This document shows positions 1-7,044 of a DNA stretch of 11,128 nucleotides, in pieces. Under the pieces are notes generated by a model. The model saw nothing but the letters and a program-made list of their open reading frames with translations, made no database searches and was not told the DNA's origin. The stretch's first letter is position 1, and the number at the start of each line of letters is the position of its first letter. Source of the DNA: Clostridia bacterium. Lineage in GTDB: Bacteria; Bacillota; Clostridia; Oscillospirales; CAG-272. The stretch covers positions 1-11,128 of the forward strand of contig JAGCYR010000172.1 of assembly GCA_017960705.1 (NCBI GenBank), written 5' to 3'. Both the position numbers and the translations under genes were made by a program.

Positions 1-464
1 AACTGCTCATCACCTGCCTGAAAAACCGCTTTGCATTTTTGAAGCGGATCTTCGAGCCGAAGACGGCGACCCTGATCAAAGACGGCAAGATCGATCAGGG
101 GGCGCTGAAACGGCTCCGGATCTCGGTCGACGAGTTGATGGGGGAACTTCGGCTGCAGGGGGTGGACGCGCTCTCGGACGTCTCTCTCGGGACGGTCGAA
201 CAAAACGGGCGGCTCTCGGTTTTGCTCGACCCGAAGTGCCAGCCGCTCTCGCGTTCCGCGCTGGACGGAGACCCGGGAGGGTACGAGACGCCGGTGGTGT
301 TGGACGGGGTTTTTGACGAAAACGCGCTCTTATCCCTCGGGGTCACGCGTGAAAAAGTGAGTGCGATCTTGAAACGCAACGGCGTCGGACGGGGGGACGC
401 GTTTCTCCTTACCCTGCGGGACGACGGGCGCTATACGCTGGTCAGAAAGGAGCCCGAGAAATGA
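1..464 (+). CDS. DUF421 (YetF-like) membrane protein, C-terminal part, 5' truncated by window edge
   Basis: This is the cytosolic C-terminal domain of a DUF421/YetF family protein. Members have a short N-terminal membrane region followed by this globular domain; some are linked to spore membranes, but the biochemical role is unclear. The frame is open from the first full codon at base 3. It reads LLITCLKNRFAFLKRIFEPK and continues into the family-typical stretch with TLIKDGKID, LKRLRISVDELMGELRLQG and the ENGRLSVLLDP strand. A TTG at 39 could be called as a start, but conserved-looking sequence continues upstream of it and no ribosome binding site precedes it, so the true start lies outside the window. 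The stop TGA overlaps the ATG of the next gene (ATGA), and the two are surely co-transcribed. Family assignment is confident; function is not. Confidence 0.85.
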   Translation, partial: LLITCLKNRFAFLKRIFEPKTATLIKDGKIDQGALKRLRISVDELMGELRLQGVDALSDVSLGTVEQNGRLSVLLDPKCQPLSRSALDGDPGGYETPVVLDGVFDENALLSLGVTREKVSAILKRNGVGRGDAFLLTLRDDGRYTLVRKEPEK

Positions 465-829
465 AAAAACCGATCCTCTTTTCTTCCCTTTTGCTCGTGC
501 TGCTTCTCGTCGGGGTGTTTCTCGGCGGTCACCTGACCGCGCGTTCGATCGACGGGATACGCGAGCGGGTCGAGGCGCTGTCCGAGAAAACCGTCGCCGC
601 TCCGGAAGACGCCGAAGCCATCCACGAACTCTGGCAGAAGCGCGAGGCGGTCTATCTCCTGACGATCGACCATCGGGTGCTCGCCGATCTCGACCGCGCG
701 GTCTCCACCCTCTGCGGGGCTTGCCTTGCCGGGGACGGGGCGCTCTACGTCGTCTCGCGGCACGAGCTGATCGCGGCGCTTCTGCATCTTTCGGAGGAAG
801 CCGGGAACTCGCCCCTCAACCTCTTATAA
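461..829 (+). CDS. DUF4363 family membrane-anchored protein
   Basis: The 122-residue protein has one N-terminal hydrophobic segment (about residues 5-23), which could be a signal anchor. A small helical domain follows, with a tryptophan at 58, the helix around TIDHRVLADLDRAVSTL (68-84) and a final helix ending in PLNLL. This matches the DUF4363 family, which is commonly encoded directly after a DUF421 gene in Clostridia, exactly as here. A good ribosome binding site, AAAGGAG at 446-452, lies inside the end of the upstream gene, eight bases before the ATG. The start codon overlaps the upstream stop, suggesting translational coupling. The most likely site of action is the outer face of the cytoplasmic membrane, paired with the DUF421 partner; this is inferred from context. 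No enzymatic motif is visible. Confidence 0.8.
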   Translation: MKKPILFSSLLLVLLLVGVFLGGHLTARSIDGIRERVEALSEKTVAAPEDAEAIHELWQKREAVYLLTIDHRVLADLDRAVSTLCGACLAGDGALYVVSRHELIAALLHLSEEAGNSPLNLL

Positions 830-864
830 AACAAGCCCTCTCCGATGCGGAGAGGGCGTTTGGT
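828..864. terminator. Bidirectional intrinsic terminator between convergent genes
   Basis: A 9-bp perfect stem (GCCCTCTCC at 835-843 with GGAGAGGGC at 849-857) has a 5-base loop. It is followed by GTTT on the + strand and by TTGTTTTAT on the - strand. It sits between the ends of the DUF4363 gene (+) and the glycerate kinase gene (-), so it probably ends transcription from both sides. The T tract is better for the - strand. Confidence 0.8.
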
Positions 865-873
865 TCGGGTGGT

Positions 874-1965
874 TCAGCCGTTCAGCCAATGGTCGACGGC
901 GTTCGAGAGGTTCTCGCGGCTCCGGGCGAGGTTCTCCGCGAGCGGGAGAGACGGATCGTTGATGGTGACGACGGTGGTCCCGTCGGGCGCCTCGGCGTTC
1001 TCGGCGGCGCCGCAGAAGACGACGGTCGGCTTTCCCGCGGCTCCCGCGCGTCCGATGATCTTGCCGCAGATCTTGCCCTGACTCGACGTGCCGTCGAACT
1101 TCCCCTCCCCGGAGATCACGACGTCGGCGTCAAGGACGCGCTTGTCAAAGTCGATCGCGTTGAGGAAGAAATCTGCGCCCGAAACGAGCTCGCCGCCGAG
1201 GAAGGCGCGGACGAAATAACCGAGCCCGCCCGCGGCGCCCGCGCCGGGGGTGTCGGGAGAAACGCCGAGAAACGCGGTTACATCGGCGTAGCGCTTCATA
1301 TACTCGTCAAGTTCTGCGCGTTTTTTGCGCGAGCGGGCGCCCTTCTGCTTCGCGTAGACGAACGAACAGCCCGTCTCCCCGGTCAGGGGGTTGGTCACGT
1401 CGCAGAGCGCGGTGAAACGGACGCCCGCGATCTTCTTTTTCAACTCGGTGACGTCGACCGACGCGATCTTTCCGAGCGTGCCGCCTACGGGGACGAACGG
1501 CTCGCCATTTTCGTCGCGGAAGACAGCCCCGAGAGCCGAAGCGGCGCCGGCTCCTCCGTCGTTTGTCGAACTGCCCCCGAGACCGATCACGATATGTACG
1601 GCGCCCAGCCGGATCGCCTCGAGGATCTGATCCCCGAGCCCGCGGGTCGTGGTGACGAAGGGATTGCGGATGCGCGCCCCGGGGAGCCCCGACGTGTCGG
1701 CGACGGCGAGGAACGCGGTCTTATCCTTCATCCCGAAGGTCGACGGCACGCGCCGCCCGGTCGCGTTCGCCGCGCGGACCGAAACCATCTTTCCCCCGTA
1801 GATCCCGGTCAGATATTCGGCGCTGCCCTCTCCCCCGTCGAACGCGGGAAAGACGGTGACCTCGCTTTTCGGATCGTGCGCAAGGATCCGTTCGCGCACG
1901 GTCTCGCAGACGGTTTTTGCCGTCATACTGCCCTTAAAACTGTCGCTCATCACGAGATAACGCAT
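874..1965 (-). CDS. Glycerate 2-kinase (GlxK/GarK family)
   Basis: The enzyme phosphorylates D-glycerate with ATP to 2-phosphoglycerate, feeding glycerate from sugar-acid or serine/glyoxylate catabolism into lower glycolysis in the cytosol. Family signatures run the whole length of the 363 residues: SDSFKGS (7-13), DGGEG (43-47), TTTRGLG (105-111), the glycine-rich GLGGSSTNDGGAG (128-140), CDVTNPL (188-194) and ISGEGKFDGTSSQGK (284-298). The length is close to the usual 370-380. The frame stays open upstream to 2049, but ATG 1965 is chosen because it gives the family's N-terminus (MRYLVMSDSFKGS). It also has a strong ribosome binding site, GGAGGT at 1977-1972, six bases away. It is a single-gene unit with its own promoter and terminator; no sugar-acid transporter or regulator is adjacent. 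The family contains enzymes named GlxK and GarK, so no single symbol is assigned. Confidence 0.93.
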   Translation of the reverse strand: MRYLVMSDSFKGSMTAKTVCETVRERILAHDPKSEVTVFPAFDGGEGSAEYLTGIYGGKMVSVRAANATGRRVPSTFGMKDKTAFLAVADTSGLPGARIRNPFVTTTRGLGDQILEAIRLGAVHIVIGLGGSSTNDGGAGAASALGAVFRDENGEPFVPVGGTLGKIASVDVTELKKKIAGVRFTALCDVTNPLTGETGCSFVYAKQKGARSRKKRAELDEYMKRYADVTAFLGVSPDTPGAGAAGGLGYFVRAFLGGELVSGADFFLNAIDFDKRVLDADVVISGEGKFDGTSSQGKICGKIIGRAGAAGKPTVVFCGAAENAEAPDGTTVVTINDPSLPLAENLARSRENLSNAVDHWLNG

Positions 1966-2020
1966 ATCCGTACCTCCGGCGGGATCCTGCCGCCGGTCTT
2001 TCTGTCGTTTTTCCATATCC

Positions 2021-2049
2021 ATTATATACGGAAACGCCCGAAAAAGCAA
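2021..2049 (-). promoter_or_regulatory. Sigma-A type promoter of glycerate kinase
   Basis: TTGCTT (2049-2044), a 17-base spacer and a perfect TATAAT (2026-2021) precede the glycerate kinase gene. The start of its coding sequence is about 56 bases downstream of the -10. The sequence around it, TTGCTTTTTC and TATAATGGATAT, is almost the same as in the promoter of the signalling operon at 7425-7397. Confidence 0.75.
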
Positions 2050-2054
2050 TACGT

Positions 2055-2088
2055 AAAACCAAAATCCCGCCCCCGAAAAGGGGCGGGA
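2055..2088 (-). terminator. Intrinsic terminator of the signalling operon
   Basis: A 9-bp stem (TCCCGCCCC at 2065-2073 with GGGGCGGGA at 2080-2088) has the loop CGAAAA. On the - strand it is followed by TTTTGGTTTT. It lies about 40 bases past the stop of the PHP gene and directly before the glycerate kinase promoter, so it separates the two units. Confidence 0.85.
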
Positions 2089-2126
2089 TCATGATAAGAA
2101 AACAAGGGGCGGCGCGTTTTTTCGCG

Positions 2127-2990
2127 TCACACGCCGACGCGGGAAAGGAAGCGCAGAAAGGCGGCGGGGTATTCCGCGGGCTCCGGCAGACCGGTTTCCG
2201 CGAGGCGCACGGTCTTGTTTTCGCCGTGGTAGTCGCTGCCCGCCGTGACGAGAAAACCGTACTTGTCGGCTTTTTCGAGCAGTCCCGCGGTCATCTCCTT
2301 CGTAAAACCGGAGTAGAACGCCTCGATCCCCTCGAGCCCGTACTCTTTCAGGCGGGCGAGGCGGTGTTCCAGTTCGTCCGGGGTCAGCCGTTCTCTGCCG
2401 CTCCCGAACAGGGGATGCGCCAGGATCGGGATCCCTCCGCCCGAAAGGATCCCGGCGATCGCCTCCTCCGGGCTGATATACTCGGCGGCGGAGGGGAGAC
2501 GGTCAAGGTATTTTTCCATCGCGGAACGGAAGGTGATCGCGTAACCGTACTTGATCATCAGATTGGCGAGATGGGGCTTTCCGGGATTGGACTCCGCGAG
2601 AAGGCGGAAGATCTCCTCCTCCGGGAACTCGATCCCGAACGTCTCGCGCAGGTAGGCGACGCGGGCGAGCAGCTTATCGGCGCGGAGCGTCTGTCCCCGC
2701 TTGACCAGGGCGGTCAGCGGCTCGGACGCGGGGTCGAAACCGTAGGCGAGGATGTGGTACTTCCCTCCCCGGTCGCGGCAGGAAAACTCGACCCCGGGGA
2801 TGAAGCGGAGTCCGCTCTCAAGGCATAGGGGGGCGATCGTCTTCGCCGCCTTGATCGCGTCGTGGTCGGTCACCGAGAAGAGGGTGATCCCGGCGTTCTT
2901 CACTTTTTCGACAAGTTCCTCCGGCGTGTCGGTGCCGTCGGAGACCGTCGTGTGGATATGCAGGTCGATCCGACCCGAAACAGTTGCCAT
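2127..2990 (-). CDS. PHP-domain phosphoesterase (TrpH/YciV, RNase AM-like)
   Basis: This 287-residue protein has the full metal-binding set of the PHP family. The motifs are DLHIHT (9-14) with SDG, TDHD (41-44), GVEFS (66-70), H79, the GKPH motif (137-140), AHP (191-193) and GSDYHG (251-256). Layout and length match the TrpH/YciV group. Its characterised members are metal-dependent phosphatases or 5'-3' exonucleases acting on 3',5'-nucleoside bisphosphates, pAp and short RNA; that activity is inferred here. It starts at ATG 2990 behind AAGGAA, which lies directly against the upstream stop codon TGA (3003-3001). The gap of 10 bases implies co-translation with the STAS-kinase-HATPase gene. As last gene of the operon it may be a passenger, or it may remove a phosphorylated product linked to the kinase upstream. 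That second idea is speculation. Confidence 0.88.
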   Translation of the reverse strand: MATVSGRIDLHIHTTVSDGTDTPEELVEKVKNAGITLFSVTDHDAIKAAKTIAPLCLESGLRFIPGVEFSCRDRGGKYHILAYGFDPASEPLTALVKRGQTLRADKLLARVAYLRETFGIEFPEEEIFRLLAESNPGKPHLANLMIKYGYAITFRSAMEKYLDRLPSAAEYISPEEAIAGILSGGGIPILAHPLFGSGRERLTPDELEHRLARLKEYGLEGIEAFYSGFTKEMTAGLLEKADKYGFLVTAGSDYHGENKTVRLAETGLPEPAEYPAAFLRFLSRVGV

Positions 2991-3000
2991 TCGATTCCTT

Positions 3001-4593
3001 TCACAGACGCTTTTTCAGCGTTAAGACGTTCTGACCGTCCTTGTATTCGTAGGTGACGTCGTCCATCACCTTCTTGGTCATAAAGATCCCGAGCCCGCCG
3101 ATCGCGCGTTCCTCGGCGGAGAGGGTAACGTCGGGGTCGCTCCGCTTCAGGGGATCGTAGGGGACGCCCCGGTCGATGAAGGTGATCGTGACCGTGAGCG
3201 GATCGTCCGTGACCGAGACGCGCACCGTCGCCCGCCCGATCTCGGGGGCGTAGGCGTAGTTCGCGATATTGACGAAGATCTCCTCGACCGCGAGTTCGAT
3301 CTGCATCATCGCTTTCGGGCTGCAATCGGTCGCCTCGACGCGGGAATTGACGAAATCAACGACGGTCGGAAGGTTCTCGTTCGTCGCCTCGACGTCAAGG
3401 GCGTCGGGATCGGGCGCGGTCTCTTCCCCACCGGAGCATTCAAAGACGAGCGAATCGACCGACGGAAGCAGCGCGAGCAGGCGTTCACGCCAGAGCTTGT
3501 ACTCGGGCGAATCGGTGTCGTTGTGGCGGATCGCACGGTCGAGCAGGTATGCATAGGAGAGACAGCGCACCTTGTTCTCGACCTCGGCGACCTTCTTCTC
3601 GTCGGTCGTTTCGAGGTATTTGGCGAGCGAGGCGTGCCAGAAGCGGTGCGCGGTCGCGGCGTCGTAGCCCTGAAAGCGCAGAACGATCTCGGGGTCGGAG
3701 ATCGAGTAGCCGGCGTAGGCGTTGTACATCTGGACGAGGTCGAAGATCGGGTGTCCGACCGAGAGGGTGTCCATATCGATCACCAGCACCTCGTCGCCCG
3801 CAAGCACGATATTCTTCGTGTGATAGTCGCCGTGGATCATCCCGTCGGATTCGGGAATATCCTCGACCATTTTCTTGAGTTTCTCGCCCAGCCCGTCGGG
3901 GAGAACGCCGACCAGCCTTCCGGCGGCGGATAGGATCTTCTGCTTCGCGCAAGGCAGTTTCCCCTCGGGGACCGTGATCGCGTGGATAGTTTTCAGCATC
4001 CCGACGTACTCGGAAACGCACCAGTCGAAGCGGTCGGGCTCGTTTGCAAGGATCTTGGAGAAGGACTTGGCGTTCAAGAGCTCGAAGACCGAGCCGTAGC
4101 TGTTGCCCACCCGCACGACGTCGTAGGAGATCGCGGTCGGCACGCCGAGGATCAAGGCAAGTCGCGCGACCTCGCGTTCGTGCATGATCTCGGAGAGGGC
4201 GTCGGCGTTCTTATAGGTCTTCACGACGTTGTCGCCGTCGATGCGGTAGACCTTGCCGTTCGCGCCCTCGCCGATGACCTCGCACCCCTCGACCGAGACG
4301 GTGCGGTACGCCTTTCTGACCTCCATCATTTCGGTAAAGCCGGTCATCTCGAAAATATCGTAGACCTCGGGACTGACGTTGATCACCGAAAGACTCGGGT
4401 GCGATTTCTTCACCCGCAGGATCAGACGGAGCCCGGCAGACGAGATATACTCGAGCTTCTCCATATCGATCGTGACGGGAACGTTCCCGTCCGCGGGAAG
4501 CTCAGCCGTAAGTTTTGCTTCGGTCTCGCTTGCGTTCGCGGAATCGATCCTGCCGGAGAGCGGGATGATCGCGGCGTTTTTCATATTGTCCAT
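3001..4593 (-). CDS. STAS - APH/choline-kinase-like kinase - RsbW-like HATPase fusion protein
   Basis: Three modules are fused in 530 residues. Residues 1-95 are a STAS domain with EYISSAGLRLIL (48-59); by alignment with SpoIIAA, Ser52 is the likely phospho-acceptor. Residues about 105-375 are an aminoglycoside-phosphotransferase/choline-kinase fold. It has the nucleotide loop GEGANGKVYRI (108-118), probable Lys125 in VVKTYK, the catalytic HGDYHTKN (254-261, Asp256) and the metal-binding IDMD (272-275). Residues about 405-530 are an RsbW/SpoIIAB-type HATPase with N-box ELAVEEIFVNIANYAY (433-448, Asn442), DRG (474-476) and the GGLGIFMTKK lid (499-508). All catalytic positions seem intact. The start ATG 4593 has AGGAG nine bases upstream, just after the phosphatase stop. 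Likely role: a partner-switching protein that can phosphorylate its own or other STAS domains, with its output coupled to an unknown substrate of the middle kinase. Each domain is well supported; the combined role is inference. Confidence 0.9.
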   Translation of the reverse strand: MDNMKNAAIIPLSGRIDSANASETEAKLTAELPADGNVPVTIDMEKLEYISSAGLRLILRVKKSHPSLSVINVSPEVYDIFEMTGFTEMMEVRKAYRTVSVEGCEVIGEGANGKVYRIDGDNVVKTYKNADALSEIMHEREVARLALILGVPTAISYDVVRVGNSYGSVFELLNAKSFSKILANEPDRFDWCVSEYVGMLKTIHAITVPEGKLPCAKQKILSAAGRLVGVLPDGLGEKLKKMVEDIPESDGMIHGDYHTKNIVLAGDEVLVIDMDTLSVGHPIFDLVQMYNAYAGYSISDPEIVLRFQGYDAATAHRFWHASLAKYLETTDEKKVAEVENKVRCLSYAYLLDRAIRHNDTDSPEYKLWRERLLALLPSVDSLVFECSGGEETAPDPDALDVEATNENLPTVVDFVNSRVEATDCSPKAMMQIELAVEEIFVNIANYAYAPEIGRATVRVSVTDDPLTVTITFIDRGVPYDPLKRSDPDVTLSAEERAIGGLGIFMTKKVMDDVTYEYKDGQNVLTLKKRL

Positions 4594-4608
4594 ACGGTTT
4601 TTCTCCTA

Positions 4609-6084
4609 TTACGCTTTTTCGGGTCCGCGGTATTCCATGCAGAGCATCGTCAGATCGTCGAACTGCTCGGCGCCGTTGACGAATCCGTCGACCGAAGCCC
4701 GAACGTGTTTCAGGATATCGACGGTCGTACCCTCCTTCTCCTCGTTCAGCGCTTCAAGCATCCGGTCTGCGCCGAACATATTGTTCTCCGCGTCGGTCGC
4801 CTCGGGCACGCCGTCGGTGTAGAGAAAGAGTTTCGAGCCGGGTTCGAGGGTGAGTTCGTACTCCTTGTACTTCATCCCCGCCATCCCGCCGATGACGAAG
4901 CCGTGCTTATCGCGCAAAAGCTCGAACGACCCGTCGCCGTGCTTGATCACCGGGTATTCGTGCCCGGCGTTGGCGGCGACCCGCTTCCCGGTCGAGATCT
5001 CGAGGATGCCGAGCCAGACGGTCACGAACATCTCCTCGCGGGTGTGCGAGCAGATCGCGGCGTTGGTGTCGGTCAGAATCTGCGCCGGCGACTTGCCGAT
5101 CATCGCGTTGTTGGCGAGAATGATCTTCGACGCCATCATAAAGAGCGCCGCCGGAACTCCCTTCCCCGACACGTCCGCCATCACAAGACAGAGGTGATCG
5201 TCGTCGACGAGGAAAAAGTCGTAGAAGTCGCCGCCGACCTCCTTCGCGGGATCCATCGTGGCGTAGACGTCGAACTCGCGCCGGTCGGGAAACGCCGGGT
5301 AGATGTTCGGCACCATATCCGCCTGGATCCTGGTGGCGAGGTTCAGCTCGGTCGAGATCCGCGCGGTCTCAACGTCCTTTTCGTGCTGGGTCATGACCAT
5401 CTCGCGCCCGCGCCGGGCGATATTGCAGCTGACGATCGTGGCGATCGAGAACATCAGCCACTTGGGGAGATAGTCGAACAGCATGGTGTTCTTGATCAGC
5501 ATCGCGTCGGAGACGCCGGCGTTTTTCACCGTATCGCCGAGAAATCCCCCGGTCGTTATCATCGTGATCCCGGGATCCATCGTGACGATATTGATGTTGA
5601 TCATCCCGTGCGTCGCCCCGTAAACGGCGGAAACGGCGAACGCGACGGTCGAGACCAGAGACGTGAAGATGGTCACCCGGCGGGAAAAATACCGGCTGCT
5701 GAGTATGACGGGCAGAACCATCAGGATCGCCGCCTTGTGGGTCACGACGCAGTCGAGCCGGGCGTAGACAAAAATGATCGCGAGCATCAGAAGATGCTTC
5801 AGCCACCACGCGCGGTATTTGACGACGCGGCAGATGATGATCAGGATCACGACCTCGGCGAACGCCTGGATCAAAGGAGAGAACACGCTCTCCATCGGGA
5901 GCAGGAAAAGACCGAACGCGGTCAGAACAAGGATCAGGGCGATGATGAGCCCGCTGCAGAACAGGATCAGCGCCGCCAGCTTGTTTGCCTGCGCCTCGGT
6001 CTCGACGAACATTTCGTCGGGGGTCAACCTCTCGCGGAGACGACCCCATATACTCAATTTTTTCTCGGTTTTTTCGTTTTTCAT
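4609..6084 (-). CDS. Membrane PP2C-type serine phosphatase (SpoIIE/RsbU-like)
   Basis: Residues 1-225 form a membrane domain with about six hydrophobic segments (near 37-61, 70-87, 94-111, 113-128, 136-157 and 205-224). A loop of about 45 residues between the fifth and sixth would be external if both ends are cytosolic. A short helical linker (226-262) with TRIQADMVPN leads into a SpoIIE/PP2C domain. Metal-binding motifs are EVGGDFYDFF (282-291; Asp286, Asp289), MADVSGKGVPAALF (302-315), NAGHEYP (372-378), LYTDGVPEA (421-429) and QFDDLTML (474-481). Such enzymes dephosphorylate phosphoserine on STAS antagonists, releasing them to bind an RsbW-like kinase. The neighbouring STAS genes are the obvious substrates. 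Unlike its neighbours, no Shine-Dalgarno sequence is visible in the 13 bases between the upstream stop and this ATG, so translation may depend on coupling. Confidence 0.92.
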   Translation of the reverse strand: MKNEKTEKKLSIWGRLRERLTPDEMFVETEAQANKLAALILFCSGLIIALILVLTAFGLFLLPMESVFSPLIQAFAEVVILIIICRVVKYRAWWLKHLLMLAIIFVYARLDCVVTHKAAILMVLPVILSSRYFSRRVTIFTSLVSTVAFAVSAVYGATHGMININIVTMDPGITMITTGGFLGDTVKNAGVSDAMLIKNTMLFDYLPKWLMFSIATIVSCNIARRGREMVMTQHEKDVETARISTELNLATRIQADMVPNIYPAFPDRREFDVYATMDPAKEVGGDFYDFFLVDDDHLCLVMADVSGKGVPAALFMMASKIILANNAMIGKSPAQILTDTNAAICSHTREEMFVTVWLGILEISTGKRVAANAGHEYPVIKHGDGSFELLRDKHGFVIGGMAGMKYKEYELTLEPGSKLFLYTDGVPEATDAENNMFGADRMLEALNEEKEGTTVDILKHVRASVDGFVNGAEQFDDLTMLCMEYRGPEKA

Positions 6085-6097
6085 TTCGGAATATCGG

Positions 6098-6394
6098 TTA
6101 TCCGACAGTGAAGATCTCGGAAAAGCCCGTGACTTCGAAGATCTCGGAAATCGTCTCGTTCGGGTTCAGAACCGTCATTTTGCCCTGCGCGTTCATCACC
6201 TTCTGCGCCGATAGAAGCACGCGCAATCCGGCGGAGGAAACGTATTCGAGCGAGGCGAGGTCGATCGTCAGATCGGTCACGCCGGGCAGCTCCGCCTTCA
6301 GGACAGCGTCAAGTTGGGGAGAAGTGAGCGTGTCGAGCCGTCCCTCGAGGGAGATCGTCAGGGCGGCGCCGTCTTTTTTCTTCGTGATCGTCAT
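6098..6394 (-). CDS. STAS-domain anti-sigma factor antagonist (RsbV/SpoIIAA-like), copy 2
   Basis: A 98-residue stand-alone STAS domain. EGRLDTLTSPQLD (17-29), TIDLASLEYVSSAGLRVLL (43-61) and EIFEVTGFSEIF (84-95) are the hallmark strands and helices. By alignment with SpoIIAA Ser58, Ser54 in SSAGL is the predicted phosphorylation site. AAGGAG lies seven bases before the ATG. It sits between the 202-aa gene and the membrane phosphatase (gaps of 19 and 13 bases). It is a close paralogue of the first operon gene: 55 of the last 80 residues are identical by my alignment. Expected role: unphosphorylated, it binds an RsbW-type kinase; phosphorylated, it lets go, and the PP2C protein resets it. The partner actually bound is unknown. 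Confidence 0.93.
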   Translation of the reverse strand: MTITKKKDGAALTISLEGRLDTLTSPQLDAVLKAELPGVTDLTIDLASLEYVSSAGLRVLLSAQKVMNAQGKMTVLNPNETISEIFEVTGFSEIFTVG

Positions 6395-6413
6395 TGTTCT
6401 TCTCCTTCCATAG

Positions 6414-7022
6414 TCAAAAAGCTTTTACGACGGTGAGTTCGACGCGGTTGCCGCGCACGCCGACCTTCACGTCGTCGGCGATATTGGCGACGATGGATTT
6501 TTCGAGTTCGTCCCACGCCTCGTCCGCCTCGCCTCCCTCGCCCGACCGTTTCGCCATCTCGGCTTTGTAGAGCGACATCGACCAGACCGAGGAACTCTCG
6601 CCCGCGTAGCCGCCCATCGGCATCGACGCGGCAGAGTTGATCATCGCGTAGGGCAGCGCCTCTTTCGCGGAGAGCAGAAAGCCCGCGATCATCACGCGGA
6701 CGCGACCCATAAAGCCGCGCGCAGCCTCGTTTTTCCCGGATTTGGACGCGGCGAGGAACTGTTCCTTCATCTCGCTCGTCATCTTGACGTCGGCGGACAT
6801 TTTGATCTCGAAGTTCTTGTCCTCGGTCTCGAGCCAGTAGCTCGCCTCGACCCCTCCGGCGATGCCGCGCAGCAGCCCGAACATCTCCTCGGAGAGCAGC
6901 CGCAGATGGAGGTTGCTCTTTCTGTCAAGTCCGGCTTCTCTCCCGACCCGTTCGGTCATGGAGAGCGCCTCTTCGATCCCCTGTCCCTCGCTCGTAACGG
7001 TAATAACGGCAGTTTTTTTCAT
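6414..7022 (-). CDS. Unknown 202-aa protein, possible degenerate RsbW/SpoIIAB-type ATPase fold
   Basis: I do not recognise a named family. The N-terminal 80 residues follow the outline of the SpoIIAB/RsbW fold. A first strand (AVITVTSEG) is followed by helices and then LHLRLLSEEMFGLLRGIAGG (38-57), in the place of the N-box helix. Next come two strands, ASYWLETED and NFEIKMSADVKM, where the DxGxG motif would lie. The end, IADDVKVGVRGNRVELTVVK (181-200), resembles the last strands of SpoIIAB. The N-box asparagine, the DxGxG motif and the glycine lid are all missing, and residues about 82-175 form an unusual Met- and Ala-rich helical insertion. It lies between two STAS genes, with AAGGAAG eight bases before the ATG. 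It is probably a STAS-binding partner or scaffold without ATPase activity. The gene itself is certain from its operon position and ribosome binding site; the fold assignment is an inference. Confidence 0.8.
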   Translation of the reverse strand: MKKTAVITVTSEGQGIEEALSMTERVGREAGLDRKSNLHLRLLSEEMFGLLRGIAGGVEASYWLETEDKNFEIKMSADVKMTSEMKEQFLAASKSGKNEAARGFMGRVRVMIAGFLLSAKEALPYAMINSAASMPMGGYAGESSSVWSMSLYKAEMAKRSGEGGEADEAWDELEKSIVANIADDVKVGVRGNRVELTVVKAF

Positions 7023-7044
7023 TGTCTTTTCTTCCTTTCGGTCG

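Noticed and set aside
1966..2049. Longer N-terminus for glycerate kinase (ATG at 2049)
   Set aside because: It would start upstream of the promoter -10 element and add 28 residues absent from the family. ATG 1965 has an ideal ribosome binding site.
721..2094. Long + strand open frame of 457 residues
   Set aside because: It lies opposite glycerate kinase, which has all family motifs and a clear start. The + frame is rich in Arg, Gly and Ala, as expected for the antisense of a GC-rich gene.
3982..6111. + strand open frame of 709 residues
   Set aside because: It is antisense to the fusion protein and the PP2C phosphatase, has a His/Asp/Arg-biased composition, no ribosome binding site and no recognisable domain.
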